In this document: positions 29,901 to 45,900 of the stretch, in pieces
Position numbering within the stretch: position 1 is the first letter of the stretch
Layout of the letters: each line of letters begins with the position of its first letter
NCBI GenBank assembly: GCA_943735955.1
Contig: OX030964.1
Coordinates: 8,561,107 to 8,625,106, forward strand
Direction of reading: 5' to 3'
Length of the DNA: 64,000 nucleotides
Origin: Piscicola geometra
Taxonomy: Eukaryota > Annelida > Clitellata > Hirudinida > Piscicolidae
Notes under the pieces: model-generated
What the model was told of the DNA's origin: nothing
Seen by the model: only the letters and a program-made list of their open reading frames with translations
The model's database searches: none
Translations under genes and position numbers: made by a program

Positions 29901-32900
29901 ATGAAGACGATGAAGACGGTGAAGACGGTGAAGACGATGAAGACGATGAAGACGATGAAGACGATGAAGACGATGAAGACGATGAAGACAATAAAGACGA
30001 TGAAAACGATGAAGACGATGAAGACGATGAAGTCGATAAAGACGGTGGAGACGATGAAGACGATGAAGACGATGAAGACGATGAAGACAATAAAGACGAT
30101 GAAAACGATGAAGACGATGAAGACGATGAAGTCGATAAAGACGGTGGAGACGATGAAGACGATGAAGACGATGAAGACGATGAAGACGATGAAGACGAAC
30201 GATGAAGACGAACGATGAAGACGATGAAGACGATGAAGACGATGAAGTCGATGAAGACGATGAAGACGATGAAGACGATGAAGACGATGAAGACGATGAA
30301 GACGAACGATGAAGACGATGAAGACGGTGAAGACGATGAAGACGATGAAGACGATGAAGACGATGAAGACGATGAAGACGATGAAGACGATGAAGACGGT
30401 GAAGACGATGAAGACGGTGAAGACGATGAAGACGATGAAGACGATGAAGACGATGAAGACGATGAAGACGGTGAAGACGATGAAGACGATGAAGACGGTG
30501 AAGACGATGAAGACGATGAAGACGATGAAGACGGTGAAGACGGTGAAGACGATGAAGACGGTGAAGACGGTGAAGACGATGAAGACGATGAAGACGATGA
30601 AGACGATGAAGACGATGAAGACGATAAAGACGATGAAGACGGTGAAGACGGTGAAGACGATGAAGACGATGAAGACGATGAAGACGATGAAGACGATGAA
30701 GACGGTGAAGACGATGAAGACGATGAAGACGATGAAGACGGTGAAGACGGTGAAGACGATGAAAACGATGAAGACGATGAAGACGATGAAGACAATAAAG
30801 ACGATGAAAACGATGAAGACGATGAAGACGATGAAGACGATGAAGTCGATAAAGACGGTGGAGACGATGAAGACGATGAAGACGATGAAGACGATGAAGA
30901 CGAACGATGAAGACGAACGATGAAGACGATGAAGACGATGAAGACGATGAAGTCGATGAAGACGATGAAGACGATGAAGACGGTGAAGACGATGAAGACG
31001 ATGAAGACGATGAAGACGAACGATGAAGACGATGAAGACGGTGAAGACGATGAAGACGATGAAGACGATGAAGACGATGAAGACGATGAAGACGATGAAG
31101 ACGATGAAGACGGTGAAGACGATGAAGACGGTGAAGACGATGAAGACGATGAAGACGATGAAGACGATGAAGACGATGAAGACGGTGAAGACGATGAAGA
31201 CGATGAAGACGGTGAAGACGATGAAGACGATGAAGACGATGAAGACGGTGAAGACGGTGAAGACGATGAAGACGGTGAAGACGGTGAAGACGATGAAGAC
31301 GATGAAGACGATGAAGACGATGAAGACGATGAAGACGATAAAGACGATGAAGACGGTGAAGACGGTGAAGACGATGAAGACGATGAAGACGATGAAGACG
31401 ATGAAGACGATGAAGACGGTGAAGACGATGAAGACGAACGATGAAGACGATGAAGACGATGAAGACGATGAAGACGATGAAGACGATGAAGACGATGAAG
31501 ACGATGAAGACGATGAAGACGATGAAGACGGTGGAGACGATGAAGACGATGAAGACGATGAAGACGATGAAGACGATGAAGACGAACGATGAAGACGAAC
31601 GATGAAGACGATGAAGACGATGAAGACGATGAAGTCGATGAAGACGATGAAGACGATGAAGACGATGAAGACGATGAAGACGATGAAGACGAACGATGAA
31701 GACGATGAAGACGGTGAAGACGATGAAGACGATGAAGACGATGAAGACGATGAAGACGATGAAGACGATGAAGACGATGAAGACGGTGAAGACGATGAAG
31801 ACGGTGAAGACGATGAAGACGATGAAGACGATGAAGACGATGAAGACGATGAAGACGGTGAAGACGATGAAGACGATGAAGACGGTGAAGACGATGAAGA
31901 CGATGAAGACGATGAAGACGGTGAAGACGGTGAAGACGATGAAGACGGTGAAGACGGTGAAGACGATGAAGACGATGAAGACGATGAAGACAATAAAGAC
32001 GATGAAAACGATGAAGACGATGAAGACGATGAAGTCGATAAAGACGGTGGAGACGATGAAGACGATGAAGACGATGAAGACGATGAAGACGATGAAGACG
32101 ATGAAGACGAACGATGAAGACGAACGATGAAGACGATGAAGACGATGAAGACGATGAAGTCGATGAAGACGATGAAGACGATGAAGACGATGAAGACGAT
32201 GAAGACGATGAAGACGAACGATGAAGACGATGAAGACGGTGAAGACGATGAAGACGATGAAGACGATGAAGACGATGAAGACGATGAAGACGATGAAGAC
32301 GGTGAAGACGATGAAGACGGTGAAGACGATGAAGACGATGAAGACGATGAAGACGATGAAGACGATGAAGACGGTGAAGACGATGAAGACGATGAAGACG
32401 GTGAAGACGATGAAGACGATGAAGACGATGAAGACGGTGAAGACGGTGAAGACGATGAAGACGGTGAAGACGGTGAAGACGATGAAGACGATGAAGACGA
32501 TGAAGACGATGAAGACGATGAAGACGATAAAGACGATGAAGACGGTGAAGACGGTGAAGACGATGAAGACGATGAAGACGATGAAGACGATGAAGACGAT
32601 GAAGACGGTGAAGACGATGAAGACGATGAAGACGATGAAGACGGTGAAGACGGTGAAGACGATGAAAACGATGAAGACGATGAAGACGATGAAGACAATA
32701 AAGACGATGAAAACGATGAAGACGATGAAGACGATGAAGACGATGAAGTCGATAAAGACGGTGGAGACGATGAAGACGATGAAGACGATGAAGACGATGA
32801 AGACGAACGATGAAGACGAACGATGAAGACGATGAAGACGGTGAAGACGATGAAGTCGATGAAGACGATGAAGACGATGAAGACGATGAAGACGATGAAG

Positions 32901-35660
32901 ACGATGAAGACGAACGATGAAGACGATGAAGACGGTGAAGACGATGAAGACGATGAAGACGATGAAGACGATGAAGACGATGAAGACGATGAAGACGATG
33001 AAGACGGTGAAGACGATGAAGACGGTGAAGACGATGAGGACGATGAAGACGATGAAGACGATGAAGACGATGAAAACGGTGAAGACGATGAAGACGATGA
33101 AGACGATGAAGACGGTGAAGACGAACGATGAAGAAGATGAAGACGGTGAAGACGATGAAGACGATGAAGACGATGAAGACGATAAAGACGATGAAGACGG
33201 TGAAGACGGTGAAGACGATGAAGACGATGAAGACGATGAAGACGATGAAGACGATGAAGACGGTGAAGACGATGAAGACGAACGATGAAGACGATGAAGA
33301 CGATGAAGACGATGAAGACGATGAAGACGATGAAGACGATGAAGACGGTGAAGACGATGAAGACGGTGGAGACGATGAAGACGATGAAGACGATGTAGAC
33401 GATGAAGACGATGAAGACGATGAAGACGATGAAAACGATGAAGACGATGAAGACGATGAAGACGATGAAAACGATGAAGACGATGAAGACGATGAAGACG
33501 ATGAAGACGATGAAGACGATGAAGACGATAAAGACGAAAGATGAAGACGATGAAGACGAAAGATGAAGACGATGAAGACGATGGAGACGATGAAGACGAT
33601 GAAGACGATGAAGACGGTGAAGACGGTGAAGACGATGAAGACGGTGAAGACGGTGAAGACGATGAAGACGATGAAGACGATGAAGACGATGAAGACGATG
33701 AAGACGATTAAGACGATGAAGACGGTGAAGACGGTGAAGACGATGAAGACGATGAAGACGGTGAAGACGATGAAGACGATGAAGACGGTGAAGACGGTGA
33801 AGACGATGAAGACGATGAAGACGATGAAGACGATGAAGACGATAAAGACGATGAAGACAGTGAAGACGGTGAAGACGATGAAGACGATGAAGACGATGAA
33901 GACGATGAAGACGATGAAGACGATGGAGACGATGAAGACGATGATAACGATGAAGACGATGAAGACGATGAAGACGATGAAGACGATGAAGACGATGAAG
34001 ACGATGAAGACGATGAAGACGATGAAGACGGTGAAGACGATGAAGACGGTGAAGACGATGAAGACGATGAAGACGATGAAGACGATGAAGACGATGAAGA
34101 CGGTGAAGACGATGAAGACGATGAAGACGGTGAAGACGATGAAGACGATGAAGACGATGAAGACGGTGAAGACGGTGAAGACGATGAAGACGGTGAAGAC
34201 GGTGAAGACGATGAAGACGATGAAGACGATGAAGACGATGAAGACGATGAAGACGATAAAGACGATGAAGACGGTGAAGACGGTGAAGACGATGAAGACG
34301 ATGAAGACGATGAAGACGATGAAGACGATGAAGACGGTGAAGACGATGAAGACGAACGATGAAGACGATGAAGACGATGAAGACGATGAAGACGATGAAG
34401 ACGATGAAGACGATGAAGACGATGTAGACGATGAAGACGATGAAGACGATGAAGACGATGAAAACGATGAAGACGATGAAGACGATGAAGACGATGAAAA
34501 CGATGAAGACGATGAAGACGATGAAGACGATGAAGACGATGAAGACGATGAAGACGATAAAGACGAAAGATGAAGACGATGAAGACGAAAGATGAAGACG
34601 ATGAAGACGATGGAGACGATGAAGACGATGAAAACGATGAAGACGGTGAAGACGATGAAGACGATGAAGACGGTGAAGACGATGAAGACGATGAAGACGA
34701 TGAAGACGGTGAAGACGGTGAAGACGATGAAGACGGTGAAGACGGTGAAGACGATGAAGACGATGAAGACGATGAAGACGATGAAGACGATGAAGACGAT
34801 AAAGACGATGAAGACGGTGAAGACGGTGAAGACGATGAAGACGATGAAGACGGTGAAGACGGTGAAGACGATGAAGACGGTGAAGACGGTGAAGACGATG
34901 AAGACGATGAAGACGATGAAGACGATGAAGACGATAAAGACGATGAAGACAGTGAAGACGGTGAAGACGATGAAGACGATGAAGACGATGAAGACGATGA
35001 AGACGATGAAGACGATGGAGACGATGAAGACGATGATAACGATGAAGACGATGAAGACGATGAAGACGATGAAGACGATGAAGACGATGAAGACGATAAA
35101 GACGATGAAGACGAAAGATGAAGACGATGAAGACGATGAAGACGATGAAGACGGTGAAGACGATGAAGACGATGAAGACGGTGAAGACGATGAAGACGAT
35201 GAAGACGATGAAGACGATGAAGACGGTGAAGACGGTGAAGACGATGAAGACGGTGAAGACGGTGAAGACGATGAAGACGATGAAGACGATGAAGACGATG
35301 AAGACAATGAAGACGATGAAAACGATGAAGACGATGAAGACGATGAAGACGATGAAGTCGATGAAGACGATGAAGACGATGAAAACGATGAAGACGATGA
35401 AGACGATGAAGACGATGAAGACGATGAAGACGAACGATGAAGACGATGGAGACGATGAAGACGATGAAGACGGTGAAGACGATGAAGACGATGAAGACGA
35501 ACGATGAAGACGATGAAGACGATGAAGACGATGAAGACGATGAAGACGATGAAGATGATGAAGACGGTGAAGACGATGAAGACGGTGGAGACGATGAAGA
35601 CGATGAAGACGATGAAGACGATGAAGACGATGAAGACGATGAAGACGATGAAGACGAACG

Positions 35661-35890
35661 ATGAAGACGATAAAGACGGTGAAGACGATGAAGACGGTGA
35701 AGACGATGAAGACGATAAAGACGGTGAAGACGATGAAGACGGTGAAGACGATGAAGACGGTGAAGACGGTGAAGACGAACGATGAAGACGATGAAGACGA
35801 TGAAGACGGTGAAGACGATGAAGACGATGAAGACGGTGAAGACGATGAAGACGATGAAGACGATGAAGACGGTGAAGACGAACGATGAAG
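35661..35890. repeat. Variant-dense boundary stretch between central and right zones
   Basis: This ~230-bp stretch has an unusually high density of GGTGAAGAC units and several GATAAAGAC units alternating with consensus. It is bounded by GAACGATG truncated units at about 35660, 35780 and 35885, and no matching copy was noticed elsewhere. It ends near a GATCAAGAC unit (35893), otherwise seen only in the first 8 kb. To its left the array is of central type; to its right the paired GAAAGATG landmark becomes frequent. Confidence 0.55.
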
Positions 35891-38800
35891 ACGATCAAGA
35901 CGGTGAAGACGATGAAGACGGTGAAGACGGTGAAGACGATGAAGACGATGAAGACGATGAAGACGATGAAGACGATGAAGTCGATGAAGACGATGAAGAC
36001 GATGAAGACGATGAAGACGATAAAGACGGTGGAGACGATGAAGACGATGAAGACGATGAAAACGATGAAGACGATGAAGACGATGAAGACGATAAAGACG
36101 AAAGATGAAGACGATGAAGACGAAAGATGAAGACGATGTAGACGATGAAGACGATGAAGACGGTGAAGACGATGAAGACGATGAAGACGGTGAAGACGAT
36201 GAAGACGATGAAGACGATGAAGACGGTGAAGACGGTGAAGACGATGAAGACGGTGAAGACGGTGAAGACGATGAAGACGATGAAGACGATGAAGACGATG
36301 AAGACGGTGAAGACGATGAAGACGAACGATGAAGACGATGAAGACGATGAAGACGATGAAGACGATGAAGACGATGAAGACGATGAAGACGGTGAAGACG
36401 ATGAAGACGGTGGAGACGATGAAGACGATGAAGACGATGTAGACGATGAAGACGATGAAGACGATGAAGACGATGAAAACGATGAAGACGATGAAGACGA
36501 TGAAGACGATGAAAACGATGAAGACGATGAAGACGATGAAGACGATGAAGACGATGAAGACGATAAAGACGAAAGATGAAGACGATGAAGACGAAAGATG
36601 AAGACGATGAAGACGATGGAGACGATGAAGACGATGAAAACGATGAAGACGGTGAAGACGATGAAGACGATGAAGACGGTGAAGACGATGAAGACGATGA
36701 AGACGATGAAGACGGTGAAGACGGTGAAGACGATGAAGACGGTGAAGACGGTGAAGACGATGAAGACGATGAAGACGATGAAGACGATGAAGACGATGAA
36801 GACGATAAAGACGATGAAGACGGTGAAGACGGTGAAGACGATGAAGACGATGAAGACGGTGAAGACGGTGAAGACGATGAAGACGGTGAAGACGGTGAAG
36901 ACGATGAAGACGATGAAGACGATGAAGACGATGAAGACGATAAAGACGATGAAGACAGTGAAGACGGTGAAGACGATGAAGACGATGAAGACGATGAAGA
37001 CGATGAAGACGATGAAGACGATGGAGACGATGAAGACGATGATAACGATGAAGACGATGAAGACGATGAAGACGATGAAGACGATGAAGACGATGAAGAC
37101 GATGAAGACGATAAAGACGATGAAGACGAAAGATGAAGACGATGAAGACGATGAAGACGGTGAAGACGATGAAGACGATGAAGACGGTGAAGACGATGAA
37201 GACGATGAAGACGATGAAGACGATGAAGACGGTGAAGACGGTGAAGACGATGAAGACGGTGAAGACGGTGAAGACGATGAAGACGATGAAGACGATGAAG
37301 ACGATGAAGACAATGAAGACGATGAAAACGATGAAGACGATGAAGACGATGAAGACGATGAAGTCGATGAAGACGATGAAGACGATGAAAACGATGAAGA
37401 CGATGAAGACGATGAAGACGATGAAGACGATGAAGACGAACGATGAAGACGATGGAGACGATGAAGACGATGAAGACGGTGAAGACGATGAAGACGATGA
37501 AGACGAACGATGAAGACGATGAAGACGATGAAGACGATGAAGACGATGAAGACGATGAAGACGATGAAGACGGTGAAGACGATGAAGACGGTGGAGACGA
37601 TGAAGACGATGAAGACGATGTAGACGATGAAGACGATGAAAACGATGAAGACGATGAAAACGATGAAGACGATGAAGTCGATGAAGACGGTGGAGACGAT
37701 GAAGACGAAAGATGAAGACGATGAAGACGAAAGATGAAGACGATGTAGACGATGAAGACGATGAAGACGGTGAAGACGATGAAGACGATGAAGACGGTGA
37801 AGACGATGAAGACGATGAAGACGATGAAGACGATGAAGACGATGAAGACGATGAAGTCGGTGAAGACGATGAAGACGATGAAGACGATGAAGACGGTGAA
37901 GACGATGAAGTCGATGAAGACGGTGAAGACGGTGAAGACGATGAAGACGGTGAAGACGGTGAAGACGGTGAAGACGGTGAAGACGATGAAGACGGTGAAG
38001 ACGGTGAAGACGATGAAGACGATGAAGACGATGAAGACGATGAAGACAATGAAGACGATGAAAACGATGAAGACGATGAAGACGATGAAGACGATGAAGT
38101 CGATGAAGACGATGAAGACGATGAAAACGATGAAGACGATGAAGACGATGAAGACGATGAAGACGATGAAAACGAACGATGAAGACGATGAAGACGATGA
38201 AGACGATGAAGACGATGAAGACGATGAAGACGATGAAGACGGTGAAGACGATGAAGACGAAAGATGAAGACGATGAAGACGAAAGATGAAGACGATGTAG
38301 ACGATGAAGACGATGAAGACGGTGAAGACGATGAAGACGATGAAGACGGTGAAGACGATGAAGACGATGAAGACGATGAAGACGGTGAAGACGGTGAAGA
38401 CGATGAAGACGGTGAAGACGGTGAAGACGATGAAGACGATGAAGACGATGAAGACGATGAAGACAATGAAGACGATGAAAACGATGAAGACGATGAAGAC
38501 GATGAAGACGATGAAGTCGATGAAGACGATGAAGACGATGAAAACGATGAAGACGATGAAGACGATGAAGACGATGAAGACGATGAAAACGAACGATGAA
38601 GACGATGAAGACGATGAAGACGATGAAGACGATGAAGACGATGAAGACGATGAAGACGGTGAAGACGATGAAGACGGTGGAGACGATGAAGACGATGAAG
38701 ACGATGTAGACGATGAAGACGATGAAGACGATGAAGACGATGAAAACGATGAAGACGATGAAGACGATGAAGACGATGAAAACGATGAAGACGATGAAGA

Positions 38801-41800
38801 CGATGAAGACGATGAAGACGATGAAGACGATGAAGACGATGAAGACGATGAAGACGATGAAGACGATGAAGACGGTGAAGACGGTGAAGACGATGAAGAC
38901 GGTGAAGACGGTGAAGACGATGAAGACGATGAAGACGATGAAGACGATGAAGACAATGAAGACGATGAAAACGATGAAGACGATGAAGACGATGAAGACG
39001 ATGAAGTCGATGAAGACGATGAAGACGATGAAAACGATGAAGACGATGAAGACGATGAAGACGATGAAGACGATGAAGACGAACGATGAAGACGATGGAG
39101 ACGATGAAGACGATGAAGACGGTGAAGACGATGAAGACGATGAAGACGAACGATGAAGACGATGAAGACGATGAAGACGATGAAGACGATGAAGACGATG
39201 AAGACGATGAAGACGATGAAGACGGTGAAGACGATGAAGACGGTGGAGACGATGAAGACGATGAAGACGATGTAGACGATGAAGACGATGAAGACGATGA
39301 AGACGATGAAAACGATGAAGACGATGAAGACGATGAAGACGATGAAAACGATGAAGACGATGAAGACGATGAAGACGATGAAGACGATGAAGACGAAAGA
39401 TGAAGACGATGAAGACGAAAGATGAAGACGATGTAGACGATGAAGACGATGAAGACGGTGAAGACGATGAAGACGATGAAGACGGTGAAGACGATGAAGA
39501 CGATGAAGACGATGAAGACGGTGAAGACGGTGAAGACGATGAAGACGGTGAAGACGGTGAAGACGATGAAAACGATGAAGACGATGAAGACGATGAAGAC
39601 AATGAAGACGATGAAAACGATGAAGACGATGAAGACGATGAAGACGATGAAGTCGATGAAGACGATGAAGACGATGAAAACGATGAAGACGATGAAGACG
39701 ATGAAGACGATGAAGACGATGAAGACGAACGATGAAGACGATGGAGACGATGAAGACGATGAAGACGGTGAAGACGATGAAGACGATGAAGACGAACGAT
39801 GAAGACGATGTAGACGATGAAGACGATGAAGACGATGAAGACGATGAAAACGATGAAGACGATGAAGACGATGAAGACGATGAAGACGATGAAGACGAAC
39901 GATGAAGACGATGAAGACGATGAAGACGATGAAGACGATGAAGACGGTGAAGACGGTGAAGACGATGAAAACGATGAAGACGATGAAGACGATGAAGACA
40001 ATGAAGACGATGAAAACGATGAAGACGATGAAGACGATGAAGACGATGAAGTCGATGAAGACGGTGGAGACGATAAAGACGATGAAGACGATGAAGACGA
40101 TGAAGACGATAAAGACGATGAAGACGGTGAAGACGGTGAAGACGATGAAGACGATGAAGACGATGAAGACGATGAAGACGATGAAGACGATGAAGACGAT
40201 GGAGACGAAGAAGACGATGAAAACGATGAAGACGATGAAGACGATGAAGACGATGAAAACGATGAAGACGATGAAGACGATAAAGACGAAAAATGAAGAC
40301 GATGAAGACGAAAGATGAAGACGATGAAGACGATGAAGACGGTGAAGACGATGAAGACGATGAAGACGGTGAAGACGATGAAGACGATGAAGACGATGAA
40401 GACGATGAAGACGGTGGTGACGGTGAAGACGATGAAGACGGTGAAGACGGTGAAGACGATGAAGACGATGAAGACGATGAAGACGATGAAGACAATGAAG
40501 ACGATGAAAACGATGAAGACGATGAAGACGATGAAGACGATGAAGACGATGAAGACGATGAAGACGATGAAAACGATGAAGACGATGAAGACGATGAAGA
40601 CGATGAAGACGAACGATGAAGACGATGGAGACGATGAAGACGATGAAGACGGTGAAGACGATGAAGACGATGAAGACGATGAATACGATGAAGACGATGA
40701 AGACGGTGAAGACGGTGAAGACGATGAAGACGATGAAGACGAACGATGAAGACGATGAAGACGATGAAAACGATGAAGACGATGAAGACGGTGGAGACGA
40801 TGAAGACGATGAAGACGATGTAGACGATGAAGACGATGAAGACGATGAAGACGATGAAGACGATGAAGACGATAAAGACGAAAGATGAAGACGATGAAGA
40901 CGAAAGATGAAGACGATGTAGACGATGAAGACGATGAAGACGGTGAAGACGATGAAGACGATGAAGACGGTGAAGACGATGAAGACGATGAAGACGATGA
41001 AGACGGTGAAGACGGTGAAGACGATGAAGACGGTGAAGACGGTGAAGACGATGAAGACGATGAAGACGATGAAGACAATGAAGACGATGAAAACGATGAA
41101 GACGATGAAGACGATGAAGACGATGAAGTCGATGAAGACGATGAAGACGATGAAAACGATGAAGACGATGAAGACGATGAAGACGATGAAGACGATGAAG
41201 ACGATGAAGACGAACGATGAAGACGATGGAGACGATGAAGACGATGAAGACGGTGAAGACGATGAAGACGATGAAGACGAACGATGAAGACGATGTAGAC
41301 GATGAAGACGATGAAGACGATGAAGACGATGAAGACGATGAAGACGATGAAGACGATGAAGACGATGAAGACGATGAAAACGATGAAGACGATGAAGACG
41401 ATGAAGACGATGAAGACGATGAAGACGAACGATGAAGACGATGGAGACGATGAAGACGATGAAGACGATGAAGACGATAAAGACGAAAGATGAAGACGAT
41501 GAAGACGAAAGATGAAGACGATGAAGACGATGAAGACGATGAAGACGGTGAAGACGTTGAAGACGATGAAGACGGTGAAGACGATGAAGACGATGAAGAC
41601 GATGAAGATGATGAAGACGGTGAAGACGGTGAAGACGATGAAGACGGTGAAGACGGTGAAGACGATGAAGACGATGAAGACGATGAAGACGATGAAGACA
41701 ATGAAGACGATGAAAACGATGAAGACGATGAAGACGATGAAGACGATGAAGTCGATGAAGACGATGAAGACGATGAAAACGATGAAGACGATGAAGACGA

Positions 41801-42108
41801 TGAAGACGATGAAGACGATGAAGACGATGAAGACGATGAAGACGAACGATGAAGACGATGGAGACGATGAAGACGATGAAGACGGTGAAGACGATGAAGA
41901 CGATGAAGACGAACGATGAAGACGATGAAGACGGTGAAGACGATGAAGACGGTGGAGACGATGAAGACGATGAAGACGATGAAGACGATGAAGACGGTGA
42001 AGACGATGAAGACGGTGGAGACGATGAAGACGATGAAGACGATGAAGACGATGAAAACGATGAAGACGATGAAGACGATGAAGACGATGAAGACGATGAA
42101 GACGAACG

Positions 42109-42979
42109 ATGAAGACGATGGAGACGATGAAGACGATGAAGACGATGAAGACGATGAAGACGAACGATGAAGACGATGAAGACGATGAAGACGATGAAGA
42201 CGATGAAGACGGTGAAGACGGTGAAGACGATGAAAACGATGAAGACGATGAAGACGATGAAGACGATGAAGACAATGAAGACGATGAAAACGATGAAGAC
42301 GATGAAGACGATGAAGACGATGAAGTCGATGAAGACGGTGGAGACGATGAAGACGATGAAGACGATGAAGACGATGAAGACGATGAAGACGAACGATGAA
42401 GACGATGAAGACGAGGAAGACGATGAAGACGATGAAGTCGATGAAGACGATGAAGACGATGAAGACGATGAAGACGATGAAGACGATGAAGACGATGAAG
42501 ACGAACGATGAAGACGATGAAGACGGTGAAGACGATGAAGACGATGAAGACGATGAAGACGATGAAGACGATGAAGACGATGAAGACGATGAAGACGGTG
42601 AAGACGATGAAGACGTTGAAGACGAAAGATGAAGACGATGAAGACGATGAAGACGATGAAGACGATGAAGACGGTGAAGACGATGAAGACGATGAAGACG
42701 GTGAAGACGATGAAGACGATGAAGACGATGAAGACGATGAAGACGATGAAGACGATGAAGACGATGAAGACGATGAAGACGATGAAGACAATGAAGACGA
42801 TAAAGACGATGAAGACGGTGAAGACGGTGAAGACGATGAAGACGATGAAGACGATGAAGACGGTGAAGACGGTGAAGACGGTGAAATACGATGAAGACGA
42901 TGAAGACGATGAAGACGATGAAGACGATGAAGACGATGAAGACGATGAAGACGATGAAGACGATAAAGACGAAAGATGA
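42109..42979 (+). repeat. First copy of an ~870-bp block (GAGGAAGAC / GAAATACGATG marked)
   Basis: This block contains, in order, GACGAGGAAGACG (near 42411), GACGTTGAAGACGAAAG (near 42613) and GGTGAAATACGATG (near 42881). It closes at the GATAAAGACGAAAGATG pair at 42976. It matches 47215-48085 over its whole length at an offset of 5106 bp. Confidence 0.8.
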
Positions 42980-45900
42980 AGACGATGAAGACGAAAGATG
43001 AAGACGATGTAGACGATGAAGACGATGAAGACGGTGAAGACGATGAAGACGATGAAGACGGTGAAGACGATGAAGACGATGAAGACGATGAAGACGGTGA
43101 AGACGGTGAAGACGATGAAGACGGTGAAGACGGTGAAGACGATGAAGACGATGAAGACGATGAAGACGATGAAGACAATGAAGACGATGAAAACGATGAA
43201 GACGATGAAGACGATGAAGACGATGAAGTCGATGAAGACTATGAAGACGATGAAAACGATGAAGACGATGAAGACGATGAAGACGATGAAGACGATGAAG
43301 ACGAACGATGAAGACGATGGAGACGATGAAGACGATGAAGACGGTGAAGACGATGAAGACGATGAAGACGAACGATGAAGACGATGAAGACGATGAAGAC
43401 GATGAAGACGATGAAGACGGTGAAGACGGTGAAGACGATGAAAACGATGAAGACGATGAAGACGATGAAGACGATGAAGTCGATGAAGACGGTGGAGACG
43501 ATGAAGACGATGAAGACGATGAAGACGATAAAGACGATGAAGACGGTGAAGACGGTGAAGACGATGAAGACGATGAAGACGATGAAGACGATGAAGACGA
43601 TGAAGACGATGAAGACGATGAAGACGATGAAGACGATAAAGACGAAAGATGAAGACGATGAAGACGAAAGATGAAGACGATGAAGACGATGAAGACGATG
43701 AAGACGGTGAAGACGTTGAAGACGATGAAGACGGTGAAGACGATGAAGACGATGAAGACGATGAAGACGATGAAGACGGTGAAGACGGTGAAGACGATGA
43801 AGACGATGAAGACGATGAAGACGATGAAGACAATGAAGACGATGAAAACGATGAAGACGATGAAGACGATGAAGACGATGAAGTCGATGAAGACGATGAA
43901 GACGATGAAAACGATGAAGACGATGAAGACGATGAAGACGATGAAGACGATGAAGACGAACGATGAAGACGATGGAGACGATGAAGACGATGAAGACGGT
44001 GAAGACGATGAAGACGATGAAGACGAACGATGAAGACGATGAAGACGATGAATACGATGAAGACGATGAAGACGGTGAAGACGATGAAGACGGTGGAGAC
44101 GATGAAGACGATGAAGACGATGTAGACGATGAAGACGATGAAGACGATGAAGACGATGAAAACGATGAAGACGATGAAGACGATGAAGACGATGAAGACG
44201 ATGAAGACGAACGATGAAGACGATGGAGACGATGAAGACGATGAAGACGATGAAGACGATGAAGACGAACGATGAAGACGATGAAGACGAACGATGAAGA
44301 CGATGGAGACGATGAAGACGATGAAGACGATGAAGACGAACGATGAAGACGATGAAGACGATGAATACGATGAAGACGATGAAGACGATGTAGACGATGA
44401 AGACGATGAAGACGATGAAGACGATGAAGACGATGAAGACGATGAAGACGATGAAGACGATAAAGACGAAAGATGAAGACGATGAAGACGAAAGATGAAG
44501 ACGATGTAGACGATGAAGACGATGAAGACGGTGAAGACGATGAAGACGATGAAGACGGTGAAGACGATGAAGACGATGAAGACGATGAAGACGGTGAAGA
44601 CGGTGAAGACGATGAAGACGGTGAAGACGGTGAAGACGATGAAGACGATGAAGACGATGAAGACGATGAAGACAATGAAGACGATGAAAACGATGAAGAC
44701 GATGAAGACGATGAAGACGATGAAGTCGATGAAGACGATGAAGACGATGAAAACGATGAAGACGATGAAGACGATGAAGACGATGAAGACGATAAAGACG
44801 ATGAAGACGAACGATGAAGACGATGGAGACGATGAAGACGATGAAGACGGTGAAGACGATGAAGACGATGAAGACGAACGATGAAGACGATGTAGACGAT
44901 GAAGACGATGAAGACGATGAAGACGATGAAAACGATGAAGACGATGAAGACGATGAAGACGATGAAGACGATGAAGACGAACGATGAAGACGATGAAGAC
45001 GATGAAGACGATGAAGACGATGAAGACGGTGAAGACGGTGAAGACGATGAAAACGATGAAGACGATGAAGACGATGAAGACGGTGAAGACGGTGAAGACG
45101 ATGAAGACGATGAAAACGATGAAGACGATGAAGACGATGAAGACGATGAAGTCGATGAAGACGGTGGAGACGATGAAGACGATGAAGACGATGAAGACGA
45201 TGAAGACGATAAAGACGATGAAGACGGTGAAGACGGTGAAGACGATGAAGACGATGAAGACGATGAAGACGATGAAGACGATGAAGACGATGAAGACGAT
45301 GGAGACGAAGAAGACGATGAAAACGATGAAGACGATGAAGACGATGAAGACGATGAAGACGATGAAGACGATGAAGACGATAAAGACGAAAGATGAAGAC
45401 GATGAAGACGAAAGATGAAGACGATGAAGACGATGAAGACGATGAAGACGGTGAAGACGTTGAAGACGATGAAGACGGTGAAGACGATGAAGACGATGAA
45501 GACGATGAAGATGATGAAGACGGTGAAGACGGTGAAGACGATGAAGACGGTGAAGACGGTGAAGACGATGAAGACGATGAAGACGATGAAGACGATGAAG
45601 ACAATGAAGACGATGAAAACGATGAAGACGATGAAGACGATGAAGACGATGAAGTCGATGAAGACGATGAAGACGATGAAAACGATGAAGACGATGAAGA
45701 CGATGAAGACGATGAAGACGATGAAGACGAACGATGAAGACGATGGAGACGATGAAGACGATGAAGACGGTGAAGACGATGAAGACGATGAAGACGAACG
45801 ATGAAGACGATGAAGACGATGAATACGATGAAGACGATGAAGACGGTGAAGACGATGAAGACGGTGGAGACGATGAAGACGATGAAGACGGTGAAGACGA

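Larger units (their letters stand above)
24040..29930 (+). repeat. ~3.7-kb direct segmental duplication
   Basis: About 24040-26240 matches about 27790-29930. The offset is 3753 bp on the left part and 3690 bp on the right part, because the second copy lacks 63 bp (seven nonamers, including a GACAGTGAA unit) near 28500. The translated segment 24936-25577 is identical to 28626-29267. Isolated differences include GGTGAAGAC to GGTGTAGAC near 29422 and GACGAACGATG to GACGAACAATG near 29585. Confidence 0.8.
10250..33000. repeat. Central sub-domain of the satellite (GTCGATAAAGAC type)
   Basis: This zone is marked by the word GTCGATAAAGACGGTGG, seen about 20 times between 10279 and 32748. Elsewhere the equivalent place reads GTCGATGAAGACGGTGG. 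The accompanying word GACAATAAAGACG is confined to much the same span. The paired GAAAGATG units first appear at its 14.9-kb point. The zone contains the largest tandem duplications of the window (2532 bp, about 3.7 kb and 740 bp), so it looks like the most recently amplified part of the array. Confidence 0.7.

Noticed and set aside
42881..42900. The GAAATACGATG word as a regulatory or binding site
   Set aside because: It occurs five times, but always inside copies of the same duplicated block, so its recurrence is explained by copying.
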